Shown: in pieces, positions 1-8,246 of the stretch
Layout: each line of letters opens with the position of its first letter
How positions within the stretch are numbered: position 1 is the stretch's first letter
From: an uncultured Prevotellaceae bacterium
GTDB lineage: Bacteria; Bacteroidota; Bacteroidia; Bacteroidales; Bacteroidaceae
Assembly (NCBI GenBank): GCA_902779455.1
Contig: CACZBS010000011.1
Location: 62,001-126,000 of the forward strand
Length of the DNA: 64,000 nucleotides
Reading direction: 5' to 3'
Translations under genes and position numbers: made by a program
The notes under the pieces: model-generated
Databases searched by the model: none
What the model saw: only the letters and a program-made list of their open reading frames with translations
Told to the model about the DNA's origin: nothing

Positions 1-101
1 GCACACCCCGCGGCCGCATGGTCACCGAGCTGGCCTACCGCCACTTTGGCCGAAATCCTTACACGGGCGGCGTCATGCAGCCCAGCCTGTTTGACGACTG
101 A
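1..101 (+). CDS. ruvB: RuvB Holliday junction helicase, C-terminal end (5' cut by window)
   Basis: Only the last 32 codons are present, read in frame from base 3 to the TGA at 99-101. The peptide begins TPRGRMVTELAYRHFG and ends SLFDD. TPRGR followed by an aromatic and small-residue helix is the end of the RuvB winged-helix DNA-binding domain, and Bacteroidales RuvB proteins often end in LF plus acidic residues. RuvB is the hexameric AAA+ motor that drives branch migration with RuvA. The AAA+ core lies outside the window, so the call rests on this tail alone. Confidence 0.8.
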   Translation, partial: TPRGRMVTELAYRHFGRNPYTGGVMQPSLFDD

Positions 102-112
102 TTTATTTTTTA

Positions 113-220
113 GGAGTTTAGGAGTTTGGGAGTTTAGGAGTTTAGACGATAGTCTTGTTGGTGATAGCCATGGACCAGGACTATCGTCTAAACTCCTAAA
201 CTCCCAAACTCCTAAACTCC
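113..220. repeat. 42-bp perfect inverted repeat built of 8-mer direct repeats
   Basis: Arm 113-154 is perfectly complementary to arm 179-220, with a 24-base spacer. Each arm is made of iterated GGAGTTTA/GGAGTTTG octamers followed by GACGATAGTC. It lies just after ruvB and could end its transcript, but no T run follows the outer edge, so a plain terminator role is uncertain. The word GAGGAGTTTAGG recurs in the terminator at 47193. Confidence 0.9.
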
Positions 221-310
221 CAAACTCCATTTAACACACGAAAGTTGAATGACAAAATTTTAGGACATGTAGAACTTTTTTCTACACTCCGTTTTGTACT
301 GAGCGAACAT

Positions 311-367
311 GGCATTTGACTAAATAGCTGCCCATCAGGGCGTTGATTAGTCAAATGCCTCTTTTTT
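311..367 (+). terminator. Intrinsic terminator
   Basis: GGCATTTGACTAA at 311-323 pairs with 347-359. An inner GCCC/GGGC stem sits in the loop and a TCTTTTTT tract follows. It isolates the upstream ruvB side from the regulator gene at 459. Confidence 0.8.
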
Positions 368-406
368 GGTCCAAAAAAAGAATCGTCAAAAAAATTGTAC
401 TTTTTC

Positions 407-436
407 TTGCAGGATGCACATATTTTTGTAATTTTG
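407..436 (+). promoter_or_regulatory. Bacteroidota promoter of the hybrid regulator gene
   Basis: TTG at 407-409, 19 bases, then TAATTTTG at 429-436. This is an exact match to the Bacteroidota housekeeping consensus (TTG, 19-20, TAnnTTTG) and lies 22 bases before the ATG at 459. Confidence 0.8.
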
Positions 437-458
437 CAGCAAAATTGATCATGACCAC

Positions 459-3320
459 ATGGCAAAAACTATCACATATATCACCACACTGACCCTCCTG
501 CTCGCCCTCGCGGCAGGATGCCGACGGACAGCGACGCCGACGCCCTTCACCGAGGCCGAGCGCGCTGCCGTCGACTCGATGCTGCGACCCGCCACGACGG
601 TCGACTCGCTGCTGACGATGATCGACCGCTTCGCCCTCGACGGCAACCAGCTCGGCCAGATCGTCGCCTACCGACAGCTGGGCCAGCTCTATCGCGAGCA
701 GAACCAGTTCGACCGCGCCATCGACTGCCACAACCGCAGCATCGCACTGGCTCAGGCCTGCGCCGACACGATGGAGCTCGTCCGAGCCTATAATAATATA
801 GGAACTAACTTCCGCCGCATGTCGGAGCACGACGAGGCGGCCCTGTTTCACACGCTGGCCGCCCGCCTGAGCAAGGAGATGTCCGACCAGGAGAGCCCCT
901 CGTCGCTGAAGAATCAGGTCGTCTCGTTCAACGGCCTGGGCAACGTCTACCTCTCGATAGGCATGCTCGAGATGGCCGACAGCGTGCTGCGCCTCGCCCT
1001 CGACGGCGAGCGCCGACTGGGCAGCGACCTGGGCCAGGCCATCAACATGGCCAACCTGGGCGCCATCAAGGAGCAGCTGGGGCAGACCGACTCCGCCTGG
1101 CACTACTACCGCCAGTCGCTGCGCTTCAACGAGGCGGCCGGCTCCACGCTCGGCCTCTCGCTCTGCCACTCACACTTCGGCGAGCTCTACGAGCACGACG
1201 GACGCCTCGACGAGGCCCTCGACGAATACCTGACGGCCTACCGACTCATGGACGGCAGCCCCGACGACTGGCACCGACTGGAGTCGGCCCTCAGCATGGT
1301 CAGGCTGCTCATCAAGCTGGGCCGCTTCGACGAGGCCCGCCGCTATCTCGACGCCGCCCACGCCACGGCCCGGCGCAGCGGGTCAGTGGAGCACCGCGCC
1401 GAGGTGGAGACCCTCTACGCCGACCTCTACGAGCAGACGGGCCACCTGCGCCTCGCCCTCGACCACCACAAGACGGCCCAGCTGCTCAGCGACAGCGTCC
1501 TCAACCTGCAGACCGTCAACCAGATCCAGAAAATGAGCCTCAACCTGGAGCGCAGCCGACGCCAGCACGACCTCCGGATGGCCGAGCAGGACCTGCAGCT
1601 GGAGCGCTCCGCCCACCGCCTCACACTCTTGACCGCCGTCGTCATCCTGCTGCTCGCCATCAGCATCATCGCCTTCATGTGGTATCACTATCGCGAACGG
1701 CTCAACCGCCAGCGCATGATGCAGCAGATGCAGCAGACCCGCGAGACCTTCTTCACCAACATCACCCACGAGTTCCGCACACCGCTGACCGTCATCCTCG
1801 GACTGGGCCACCAGCTCGAGGAGCAGGACGTCGACGACATGTCGCAGGTGCGCTCCTCGGCCAAGATGATCGTCCGCCAGGGCAACTCCCTGCTGGGCCT
1901 CATCAACCAGCTGCTCGACATCTCCAAGGTACGCTCGGCCATCGGCACGCCCAAGTGGCGCCACGCCGACATCATCGCCTACATCACGATGGTCGTCGAC
2001 AACTTCCGGCCCTATGCCGACAGCAAGCGACAGGAGCTCACGTTCACCCACTCGCTGACCTCTCTCCAGATGGACTTCGTCCCCGACTACGTGCAGCGCA
2101 TCGTCACCAACCTCGTCGCCAACGCCATCAAATACACCCCCACCTACGGGCGCATCAACGTCACCTTCGAGCAGAGCGGACAGAGCCGCGTGAAGCTACA
2201 GGTCTTCGACACCGGACAGGGCATACCCGCCAGCGACCTGCCGTACATCTTCGACGCTTTCTTCCAGGGCGAGAACCACACGGGCGACATCGGCACCGGC
2301 ATCGGACTATCACTCGTGCGCGTCATGACCGAGGCCATGAACGGCACCGTCAGCGCCACCAGCATCCCCGGACAGGGCAGCACCTTCACCGTCCTGCTGC
2401 CCCTCCATGCCGACCGCCGCCACCAGCCCGTCGTCGTCGACGACGACAGCCAGCCCACACTCACCACCCTGCCCTATCACATGGGCGACGACCCGCAGCC
2501 CGACGCCGACGCACTGGCCGCCCCCCCCGCCAACCCCCAGGCCCCCGAGCGCCGACGCATCCTCATCGTCGAGGACAACCAGGACATCGCCTTCTACATC
2601 GGCATGCACCTCCAATCCGACAGCCACCTGCTCTATGCCCACACCGGCGAGGAGGGCCTGCAGAAAGCCCGCGACGCAGTGCCCGACCTCATCATCACCG
2701 ACATCATGATGCCGGGCGACATCAACGGACTCGACCTCTGCCGACGCATCCGCAGCGACGAGCTCCTCAGCCACATTCCCATCATCATCATCACGGCCAA
2801 GACCACCGAGGCCGACCGCGTCAGCGGACTCCAGGCCGGCGCCGACGCCTACCTCGTCAAGCCCTTCAACTCCGACGAGCTCCTCGTCCGCGTCAGCAAG
2901 CTCATGGAGCGACAGCGACTCATGCAACAGCGCTACGCACAGACAGCCTCGGCCGACGACGCCACCGCCTCCGCCTCCGCCAACCTCTCGGCCGCCGACC
3001 GCCAGTGGATGAACCGCCTCGTCGACACCGTCTACCGACTCATGGCCAAGGGCACCGTCGACATGGAGACCATCGCCCGCGAGATGGCCATCAGCCGCGC
3101 ACAGATGAACCGCAAGATCCTCGCACTCACCGGACAGAACGCCTCCGTCTACGTCATGCGCCTCCGACTGGCCCGCGCCAAGCGCCTCCTCAAGGCCGAC
3201 ACGGCCATGCCCATCGGCGACGTCGCCCTGCGCTGCGGCTTCGACGACGTCGGCTACTTCAGCCGCGTCTTCAAGCAGACCTTCGAGATGACCCCCACAC
3301 AGTATCGACGCAACATCTAA
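459..3320 (+). CDS. TPR-containing hybrid two-component sensor/response regulator (lipoprotein-type N-terminus)
   Basis: 953 aa. The N-terminus has a lipobox-like LAAGC at about residues 17-21, so the sensor part is probably outside the inner membrane. TPR-like helices fill about 60-360 (NNIGTNFRR, NGLGNVYLS, ANLGAIKEQLG). A membrane helix covers about 388-410. The HisKA box THEFRTPL has its phospho-acceptor at H437, the HATPase shows NLVANAIKYT, DTGQGIP and GTGIGLSLV, the receiver shows ITDIMMPG with D748 and a KPF lysine, and an AraC-type HTH fills about 850-953. Sensor, kinase, receiver and DNA-binding parts are in one chain, as in Bacteroides hybrid regulators, but with TPRs in place of the usual propeller. 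The signal sensed and the target genes are unknown. The small HTH gene at 3339 follows 18 bases later. Confidence 0.93.
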   Translation: MAKTITYITTLTLLLALAAGCRRTATPTPFTEAERAAVDSMLRPATTVDSLLTMIDRFALDGNQLGQIVAYRQLGQLYREQNQFDRAIDCHNRSIALAQACADTMELVRAYNNIGTNFRRMSEHDEAALFHTLAARLSKEMSDQESPSSLKNQVVSFNGLGNVYLSIGMLEMADSVLRLALDGERRLGSDLGQAINMANLGAIKEQLGQTDSAWHYYRQSLRFNEAAGSTLGLSLCHSHFGELYEHDGRLDEALDEYLTAYRLMDGSPDDWHRLESALSMVRLLIKLGRFDEARRYLDAAHATARRSGSVEHRAEVETLYADLYEQTGHLRLALDHHKTAQLLSDSVLNLQTVNQIQKMSLNLERSRRQHDLRMAEQDLQLERSAHRLTLLTAVVILLLAISIIAFMWYHYRERLNRQRMMQQMQQTRETFFTNITHEFRTPLTVILGLGHQLEEQDVDDMSQVRSSAKMIVRQGNSLLGLINQLLDISKVRSAIGTPKWRHADIIAYITMVVDNFRPYADSKRQELTFTHSLTSLQMDFVPDYVQRIVTNLVANAIKYTPTYGRINVTFEQSGQSRVKLQVFDTGQGIPASDLPYIFDAFFQGENHTGDIGTGIGLSLVRVMTEAMNGTVSATSIPGQGSTFTVLLPLHADRRHQPVVVDDDSQPTLTTLPYHMGDDPQPDADALAAPPANPQAPERRRILIVEDNQDIAFYIGMHLQSDSHLLYAHTGEEGLQKARDAVPDLIITDIMMPGDINGLDLCRRIRSDELLSHIPIIIITAKTTEADRVSGLQAGADAYLVKPFNSDELLVRVSKLMERQRLMQQRYAQTASADDATASASANLSAADRQWMNRLVDTVYRLMAKGTVDMETIAREMAISRAQMNRKILALTGQNASVYVMRLRLARAKRLLKADTAMPIGDVALRCGFDDVGYFSRVFKQTFEMTPTQYRRNI

Positions 3321-3338
3321 AAAACCAACATAACAACT

Positions 3339-3554
3339 ATGCACATCGGACACCGTATCAAGGAAGTGATGGACCAGCGCCACGCGTCGGTCGTCAGCGT
3401 AGCCAGGTCGCTCGGCTGCGAGCGCACCAACGTCTACAACATCTTCGTGCGCGAAGACATCAACACGCGCCTCCTCCAGCAGCTCAGCCGCACACTCAAC
3501 TACGACTTCTTCTCCGACCTCTCACAGGAGACCTTCGGGAAGAAGAAAAACTAA
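3339..3554 (+). CDS. Small XRE/HTH-like DNA-binding protein
   Basis: 71 aa. The stretch IKEVMDQRHASVVSVARSLGCERTN fits a helix-turn-helix, and the later IFVREDINTRLLQQLSRTLNYDFFSDL is the usual second half of a minimal Cro/C1-type domain as seen in short Bacteroidota regulators. It starts 18 bases after the hybrid regulator and is probably cotranscribed, suggesting an accessory or autoregulatory role. No partner or operator can be identified. Confidence 0.7.
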   Translation: MHIGHRIKEVMDQRHASVVSVARSLGCERTNVYNIFVREDINTRLLQQLSRTLNYDFFSDLSQETFGKKKN

Positions 3555-3644
3555 GGAGTGGTTCTTGCTTAGGCAAGCGTCCCTACGGACCGAGCGGGGA
3601 GAGGAGTCTCTAACTTACACAATTCATGGAGTTGAGGCTGTACC

Positions 3645-3790
3645 GCGGAGCGTTCAACACATTTCAGAATTTTATTTACAAATGAAGGCCCTTCCACAGA
3701 CAAAGCGGCCCTTCACGGCCCGAAAAGGACCGCTTCTCAATGCAAGAAGCGGTGCTTTTTGGGGCGAAAAGCACCGCTTCATTTTTCGCA
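3645..3790. repeat. Family C palindromic element (copy 1)
   Basis: Alternating short palindromes of the form AAGCGGTGCTTTT / GAAAAGGACCGCTT, next to TTTACAAAT. Copies lie at 3645, 17333, 28195, 38945, 41885 and 53745. The DNA between this element and family B (3791-3977) is AT-rich and no gene is seen in it. Confidence 0.75.
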
Positions 3791-3977
3791 TATCATTATC
3801 CGTCTGAAAGACAGCGGTTTGTGTTTTCCGACAGAATTATTCCGAAAAATAATGACAAAACAACAACTTTCTCGGCCATTTTCAATCCTACAGCGATAGT
3901 GTTTTCATTATTTGTGATGAACGCTACGCGTCTTACAAAAACAAATCAAAAACCAAAAAAACATAATAAAACATTTT

Positions 3978-4253
3978 CTCAATGTGGTGATAAATACCCG
4001 ACAGCGGTCAACACCCCCCTGCCGCTGATTTCAACGCCCCCCTGCCCCCCTCTAATCTTAGAGGGGGAGTTATATAGCGTGCAAGCCGCCCGCCTCCGCT
4101 GGTGTCAACGCGCTCATCCTCTCCTACGGTGGTATCCAACTCCCCCTCTAAGATTAGAGGGGGGCAGGGGGGCGTTGACCACAGTTAGCAGGGGGGCGTT
4201 GAAATCAGCGGCAGGGAGGTGTTGACCGCTGTCGGGAATTAATCACCATATTG
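3978..4253. repeat. Family B long palindromic element (copy 1)
   Basis: A nested inverted repeat. The outer arms CAATGTGGTGATAAAT...CCGACAGCGGTCAACA (left) and the matching right arm ending AATCACCATATTG enclose inner arms rich in CCCCCCTGCCCCCCT and the palindrome CCTCTAATCTTAGAGG. Copy 2 is at about 28430-28798 and has the same right end. It looks like a non-autonomous mobile repeat. Confidence 0.8.
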
Positions 4254-4415
4254 ATACCATTATCATAATGTCTGTTTAGATTTGTTTTTATAAGACCGCT
4301 ATGCGGTATGAATATAACCCAAGTTGAACTTACCAATCGTTCAGGCCGCAGGCTGTTCGCCATTCGCTGAACAGACGCCTGGCGGCCTTTATTTTCTTAA
4401 AAATATGGAAAAAGG
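4254..4415 (+). other. Intergenic DNA with a GC-rich hairpin
   Basis: No gene is seen. A weak hairpin, CAGGCCGC...GCGGCCTTT at about 4343-4390, is followed by TTATTTTCTT and may be a terminator. Confidence 0.4.
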
Positions 4416-4446
4416 TTGGCTATATGGAAAAAGATGGCTATATTTG
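4416..4446 (+). promoter_or_regulatory. Promoter of the DUF4254 gene
   Basis: TTG at 4416-4418, 20 bases, TATATTTG at 4439-4446. The ATG is at 4489. Confidence 0.65.
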
Positions 4447-4488
4447 CAGATTGAATTATTAAAAACATCTCATTAAGACAAGAAGACA

Positions 4489-5094
4489 ATGACCTTTACT
4501 GAACAAGCGAACCAGATTTTCCAGCAGGCGATACGCGACTATCACCTGACCGACCATGTGGACACACCCATCCGCAACCCCTACGACCGCGACTCGATAG
4601 AATACCAGCTCTACCTGAAGTGCTGGATCGACACGGTGCAGTGGCATCTGGAAGACATCATCCGCGACCCCCACATCGACCCGGCCGACGCGCTGGGCCT
4701 GAAGCGCCGCATCGACCGCTCCAACCAGGACCGCACGGACCTGGTGGAGGAGATCGACACGTATTTCCGCCGCCTCTACAGCGACGTGCGTCCGCTGCCC
4801 GAGGCGCGGCTGAACACGGAGAGCCCGGCGTGGGCCGTCGACCGCCTGTCGATCCTGGCGCTGAAGATATGGCACATGCAGGAGCAGGCCGACCGCACGG
4901 ATGCCTCTGAGGAGCACGTGGCTCGCTGCCGCCAGAAACTCGAGGTGCTGCAGGAGCAGCGTGTGGACCTGTCGACGGCCATCGACCAGCTGCTGGAGGA
5001 CATCCAGGAGGGCCGCAAGTACATGAAGGTCTATCGTCAGATGAAGATGTACAACGACCCGGCGACGAACCCGGTACTGTATAAGAAAAAATAA
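4489..5094 (+). CDS. DUF4254 family protein
   Basis: 201 aa, strongly helical, no signal peptide or membrane segment. NPYDRDSIEYQLYLKCWIDTVQWHLEDIIRDP and KRRIDRSNQDRTDLVEEID are typical of the Bacteroidota DUF4254 family, whose genes are commonly next to a GT9 heptosyltransferase-type gene, as here (5305). The charged C-terminal half is probably coiled-coil. The biochemical role is unknown. A link to lipopolysaccharide assembly is inferred from the neighbour only. Confidence 0.8.
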   Translation: MTFTEQANQIFQQAIRDYHLTDHVDTPIRNPYDRDSIEYQLYLKCWIDTVQWHLEDIIRDPHIDPADALGLKRRIDRSNQDRTDLVEEIDTYFRRLYSDVRPLPEARLNTESPAWAVDRLSILALKIWHMQEQADRTDASEEHVARCRQKLEVLQEQRVDLSTAIDQLLEDIQEGRKYMKVYRQMKMYNDPATNPVLYKKK

Positions 5095-5108
5095 GTAACT
5101 TTAAAATA

Positions 5109-5276
5109 ATAACTTGGTATGATAAAATCACAGACCCCACCCCCAACCCCTCCCCTTGAAGGGAGGGGAGCGGCTACCGCACTGCCCGACGCGAATGACG
5201 GCGCAGCTGCTCCCCTCCCTTCAAGGGGAGGGGTCGGGGGTGGGGTCTGTGATTAAATTCATTTGTACCAAGTTAT
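5109..5276. repeat. Family A palindromic element with ATAACTTGGTA terminal repeats
   Basis: Terminal repeats ATAACTTGGTA (5109-5119) and TACCAAGTTAT (5266-5276) enclose an inner inverted repeat of GACCCCACCCCC-AACCCCTCCCC type. The centre, about GCTACCGCACTGCCCGACG...GACGGCGCAGCTGC, is conserved between copies. Other copies: 9996, 15370, 19620, 30836 and 35036. Confidence 0.88.
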
Positions 5277-5304
5277 CTTTTATTGTTTAATAAGAAATAA
5301 AGTC

Positions 5305-6375
5305 GTGAAACACGAACATATCCTCGTCATGAGGTTTTCGGCCCTGGGCGACGTCGCCATGACGGTGCCCGTGGTGTGGGCCCTGGCGCGGGAGTATCCT
5401 GATGTGCGCATCACGGTGCTCTCGCGGCCCTATGCCCGGACGTTCTTCGAGGATCTGGCTCCGAACGTCAACTTCATGGCGGCCGACGTGCACCAGGAGT
5501 ACCACGGTGTGCGCGGACTGAACGCCCTCTACCGCCGGCTGGTGGCCAAGCAGCCCACCCACATCGCCGACCTGCACTCGGTGCTGCGCTCGGAATACCT
5601 GCGCATGCGCTTCAACCTGGGGCGTTTCCGCGTGGAGCACATCGAGAAGCACCGCCAGGAGCGGCGGCGGCTGGTGAGCCGTACTAACAAGGTGCTCGAG
5701 CAGCTGACGACGCCCTTCGAGAGCTATGCCGACGTCTTCGCCCGCCTGGGGTTCCCCATCCACCGGCTCGACGACTTCCGCAGCGTCTTCCCCCCCGAGG
5801 GCGGCAATCTCAACATGCTGCCCCGCATCGTCGGGCCGAAGCGCTCATGGGAGCAGTGGATCGGCATCGCGCCCTTCGCCGCCCATGAGGGCAAGGTCTA
5901 CCCGACAAAGCGCATGGAGCAGGTCATCGAGGGCCTGATTGAGACCTATCCGAAGTGCCGCATCTTCCTCTTCGGCCGCGGCCGGAAGGAGGACGAGGTG
6001 TTTCCACAGTGGGTCAAGCGGTGGCCCAGGTGCGTCTACTGCGGATGGCATCTGGAGACGATGCACCAGGAGCTCATCCTCATGAGCCATCTCGACGTCA
6101 TGCTGTCGATGGACTCGGCCAACATGCACATGGCCTCGCTGACGGGCACACCCGTCGTCAGCGTCTGGGGAGCCACGCACCCCCTGGCCGGATTCATGGG
6201 CTTCCACCAGTCGACGGAGAACGCCATCGGCCTCGACCTCAGCTGCCGCCCGTGCAGCATCTACGGGCAGCGCCCCTGCAAATTTGGCGACTATCACTGT
6301 CTGGCCGACATCCAGCCCCAGACCGTCATCGACCGCATCAAGCATGTCATCCATGAGAAAGCTGCGCACGATTGA
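5305..6375 (+). CDS. Glycosyltransferase family 9 (heptosyltransferase-like)
   Basis: 356 aa from the GTG at 5305; ATG at 5329 is an alternative. Starting further upstream would run into the repeat element. HILVMRFSALGDVAMTVPVV is the N-terminal GT9 signature, and the C-terminal half has GIAPFAAHEGKVYP, LFGRGRKE and the DSANMHMASLTGTPVVSVWGATHP donor-binding stretch of ADP-heptose transferases. Such enzymes add heptose-like sugars to the lipopolysaccharide core at the inner membrane. It overlaps the methyltransferase gene by 23 bases, so translation is probably coupled. The exact sugar is not deducible. Confidence 0.88.
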   Translation: MKHEHILVMRFSALGDVAMTVPVVWALAREYPDVRITVLSRPYARTFFEDLAPNVNFMAADVHQEYHGVRGLNALYRRLVAKQPTHIADLHSVLRSEYLRMRFNLGRFRVEHIEKHRQERRRLVSRTNKVLEQLTTPFESYADVFARLGFPIHRLDDFRSVFPPEGGNLNMLPRIVGPKRSWEQWIGIAPFAAHEGKVYPTKRMEQVIEGLIETYPKCRIFLFGRGRKEDEVFPQWVKRWPRCVYCGWHLETMHQELILMSHLDVMLSMDSANMHMASLTGTPVVSVWGATHPLAGFMGFHQSTENAIGLDLSCRPCSIYGQRPCKFGDYHCLADIQPQTVIDRIKHVIHEKAAHD

Positions 6376-6901
6376 GATGAAGCGACTGACGGCCGAGGAG
6401 TTTCACGAGGCCAAGAAACTGCCGCTGACGGTCGTGCTCGACGACGTGCGCTCGATGCACAATGTGGGGTCGGTGCTGCGCACGGCCGACACGTTCCTCG
6501 TCGAGCAGGTGCTGCTCTGCGGCATCACTGGCGCCCCACCCCACCCCGAAATCCACAAGACCGCCCTGGGCGCTGAGGACAGCGTCAGCTGGCGCCACTG
6601 CCCGTCGGCCGCGGAGGCCGTCAACGAGTTGCGCCAGCAGGGCTACACCATACTGAGCATCGAGCAGGCTGAAGGGTCGACGCTGCTCCATGAGTTCCGT
6701 CCCGATGCGGCCCGGCGCTATGCCGTCGTGCTGGGCAACGAGGTGAAGGGCGTCAGCCAGCAGGTGATCGACCTGAGCGACGCCTGCCTGGAGATTCCGC
6801 AGCTGGGCACGAAGCACTCGATGAACGTCTCCGTGACGGCCGGCATCGTCATCTATCAGTTTGCCCACGACCTGATCTTCACGCCCACGAGCTGTGGATA
6901 A
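6353..6901 (+). CDS. TrmH/SpoU-family RNA 2'-O-methyltransferase
   Basis: 182 aa from the ATG at 6353, inside the end of the GT9 gene. The three SpoU motifs are clear: VRSMHNVGSVLRTAD (motif 1), VVLGNEVKGVSQ (motif 2) and LEIPQLGTKHSMNVSVTAGIVIYQF (motif 3), which form the knotted SAM-binding fold. It lacks the N-terminal RNA-binding extension of TrmH or RlmB, so the target (tRNA or rRNA ribose) is unknown. Its TAA stop lies inside a DnaA-box-like word (6893-6901), directly beside the candidate oriC. Confidence 0.88.
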   Translation: MRKLRTIEMKRLTAEEFHEAKKLPLTVVLDDVRSMHNVGSVLRTADTFLVEQVLLCGITGAPPHPEIHKTALGAEDSVSWRHCPSAAEAVNELRQQGYTILSIEQAEGSTLLHEFRPDAARRYAVVLGNEVKGVSQQVIDLSDACLEIPQLGTKHSMNVSVTAGIVIYQFAHDLIFTPTSCG

Positions 6902-7250
6902 CCGTGTGGATAACTCGGCCGTAACGTTGTGGATAACGCTGTGGACAATCCGCAGGTGTGAATTACGCAAGTTTTACGCACACGTAACGAGCCATTTTTC
7001 CACACTCAGGAGCAAAAAAAGTTATGCGAACTGTGCGCCAAGAGTCAAAATGCGGAAACTGTGGATAACCGCTGCATCCGGCTCATTCACAGGGCGAAAG
7101 AATCCACCGCTGGTGTGGATAAACGTCTGACCGCGGGTGGATAACGAGATGAGCAAGAAAAACGTCGGAAAGTTATCAACTTATCAACGCCACATCATCA
7201 TATACATATCTATTTATTTTAAAAAGAAAAAAAGGAATTATAATTATAAT
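6893..7250. other. oriC: Candidate chromosomal replication origin (DnaA-box cluster + AT-rich DUE)
   Basis: Exact TGTGGATAA boxes (reverse of TTATCCACA) at 6893-6901, 6905-6913, 6928-6936, 7060-7068 and 7114-7122. One-mismatch boxes at 6940-6948, 7136-7144 and, inverted, 6996-7004. Variant TTATCAAC words lie at 7173-7180 and 7181-7188. They lead into an almost pure A/T run at 7199-7250, ending just before nadA. No gene is encoded here. Many same-direction boxes followed by an unwinding-type AT stretch is the classical oriC layout. I saw no other such cluster in the window. There is no dnaA gene nearby, which is normal in Bacteroidota. Confidence 0.75.
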
Positions 7251-7253
7251 GTC

Positions 7254-8231
7254 ATGTTGAAAACTGAATGGATCAAACAGGGTTACATCGACGAACCCGT
7301 TGACTTGAAAGCTGAAATACGCCGACTCTGCCAGGAGAAGCACGCCGTCCTGCTGGCCCACTACTACACGACGGGCGACATCCAGGAGGCGGCCGACTTC
7401 ATCGGCGACTCGCTGGCGCTGGCCCGCAAGGCTGCAGAGACGGACGCGAAGATCATCGTCATGGCCGGCGTACACTTCATGGCCGAGACCTGTAAGCTGC
7501 TGTCGCCCGACAAGCTGGTGCTCTGCCCCGACCTCAATGCGGGCTGCTCGCTGGCCGACTCGTGCCGTGCCGACGACCTGAAGCGATTCAAGGAGGAGCA
7601 CCCGGGCTACAAGGTGGTGAGCTATGTCAACACGACGGCGGCCGTGAAGGCGCTGACCGACGTGGTCGTCACGAGCGGTAACGCCCGACAGATCATCGAC
7701 ACGTTCCCCAAGGACGAGAAGATCATCTTCGGACCCGACTATAACCTCGGCTCCTACATCAACTCCGTGACGGGCCGCGAGATGCTCCTCTGGCAGGGCG
7801 GATGCCATGTCCATGAGCGATTCTCCGTCGAGGCCATCCTCGAGCTGAAGCGCGAGCACCCCGAGGCCGTGGTGCTGGCCCACCCCGAGTGTAAGGGCCC
7901 CGTGCTGCGGGTGGCCGACGTGGTGGGCTCGACGGCCGTGCTGCTGAAATATGCCGTCGAGCATCCTGCCGAGTCGTTCATCGTGGCCACGGAGGCCGGC
8001 ATCCTGCACGAGATGGAGCGACGGTGCCCCCAGACCGTGTTCTATCCCGTGCCGCCTGAGGTGTCGGAGGGCACGATAGGGTGCCACTGCAACGAGTGTC
8101 AGTACATGAAGATGAACACGCTGTTGAAGATCTACAACTGCCTGAAGTACGAGTGGCCCAGCGTCGACGTCGATCCCGCCATCGCCCGTGAGGCCGTCAA
8201 GCCCATCGAGCGGATGCTGGAGCTGAGCTGA
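7254..8231 (+). CDS. nadA: Quinolinate synthase A
   Basis: 325 aa from the ATG at 7254; an earlier in-frame start would place coding sequence across the DnaA boxes. It condenses iminoaspartate with dihydroxyacetone phosphate to quinolinate in NAD synthesis, using an oxygen-sensitive [4Fe-4S] cluster. Family marks: LAHYYTTGDIQEAADFIGDS, the Cys ligands in PDLNAGCSLADSC and AHPECKGPV, and the C-terminal GCHCNECQYMKMNT. Length matches NadA. The partners nadB and nadC are not in the window. gtrA follows 15 bases later. Confidence 0.96.
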   Translation: MLKTEWIKQGYIDEPVDLKAEIRRLCQEKHAVLLAHYYTTGDIQEAADFIGDSLALARKAAETDAKIIVMAGVHFMAETCKLLSPDKLVLCPDLNAGCSLADSCRADDLKRFKEEHPGYKVVSYVNTTAAVKALTDVVVTSGNARQIIDTFPKDEKIIFGPDYNLGSYINSVTGREMLLWQGGCHVHERFSVEAILELKREHPEAVVLAHPECKGPVLRVADVVGSTAVLLKYAVEHPAESFIVATEAGILHEMERRCPQTVFYPVPPEVSEGTIGCHCNECQYMKMNTLLKIYNCLKYEWPSVDVDPAIAREAVKPIERMLELS

Positions 8232-8246
8232 ACATGTTTTGAGGCG

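Noticed and set aside
1679-3613. Long open frames antisense to or out of phase with the regulator, mutS, leuS, sdhA and others
   Set aside because: High-GC DNA with C-rich third positions leaves shadow frames open; their products are Arg/His/Pro-rich or Val/Asp/Gly-rich with no domains.
3565-4225. Small open frames in the 3.6-4.2 kb gap
   Set aside because: They fall within family B and C palindromes and have no protein-like composition.
7137-7253. N-terminal extension of nadA
   Set aside because: It would code across DnaA boxes and the AT-rich run; the family starts near MLKTEWI.
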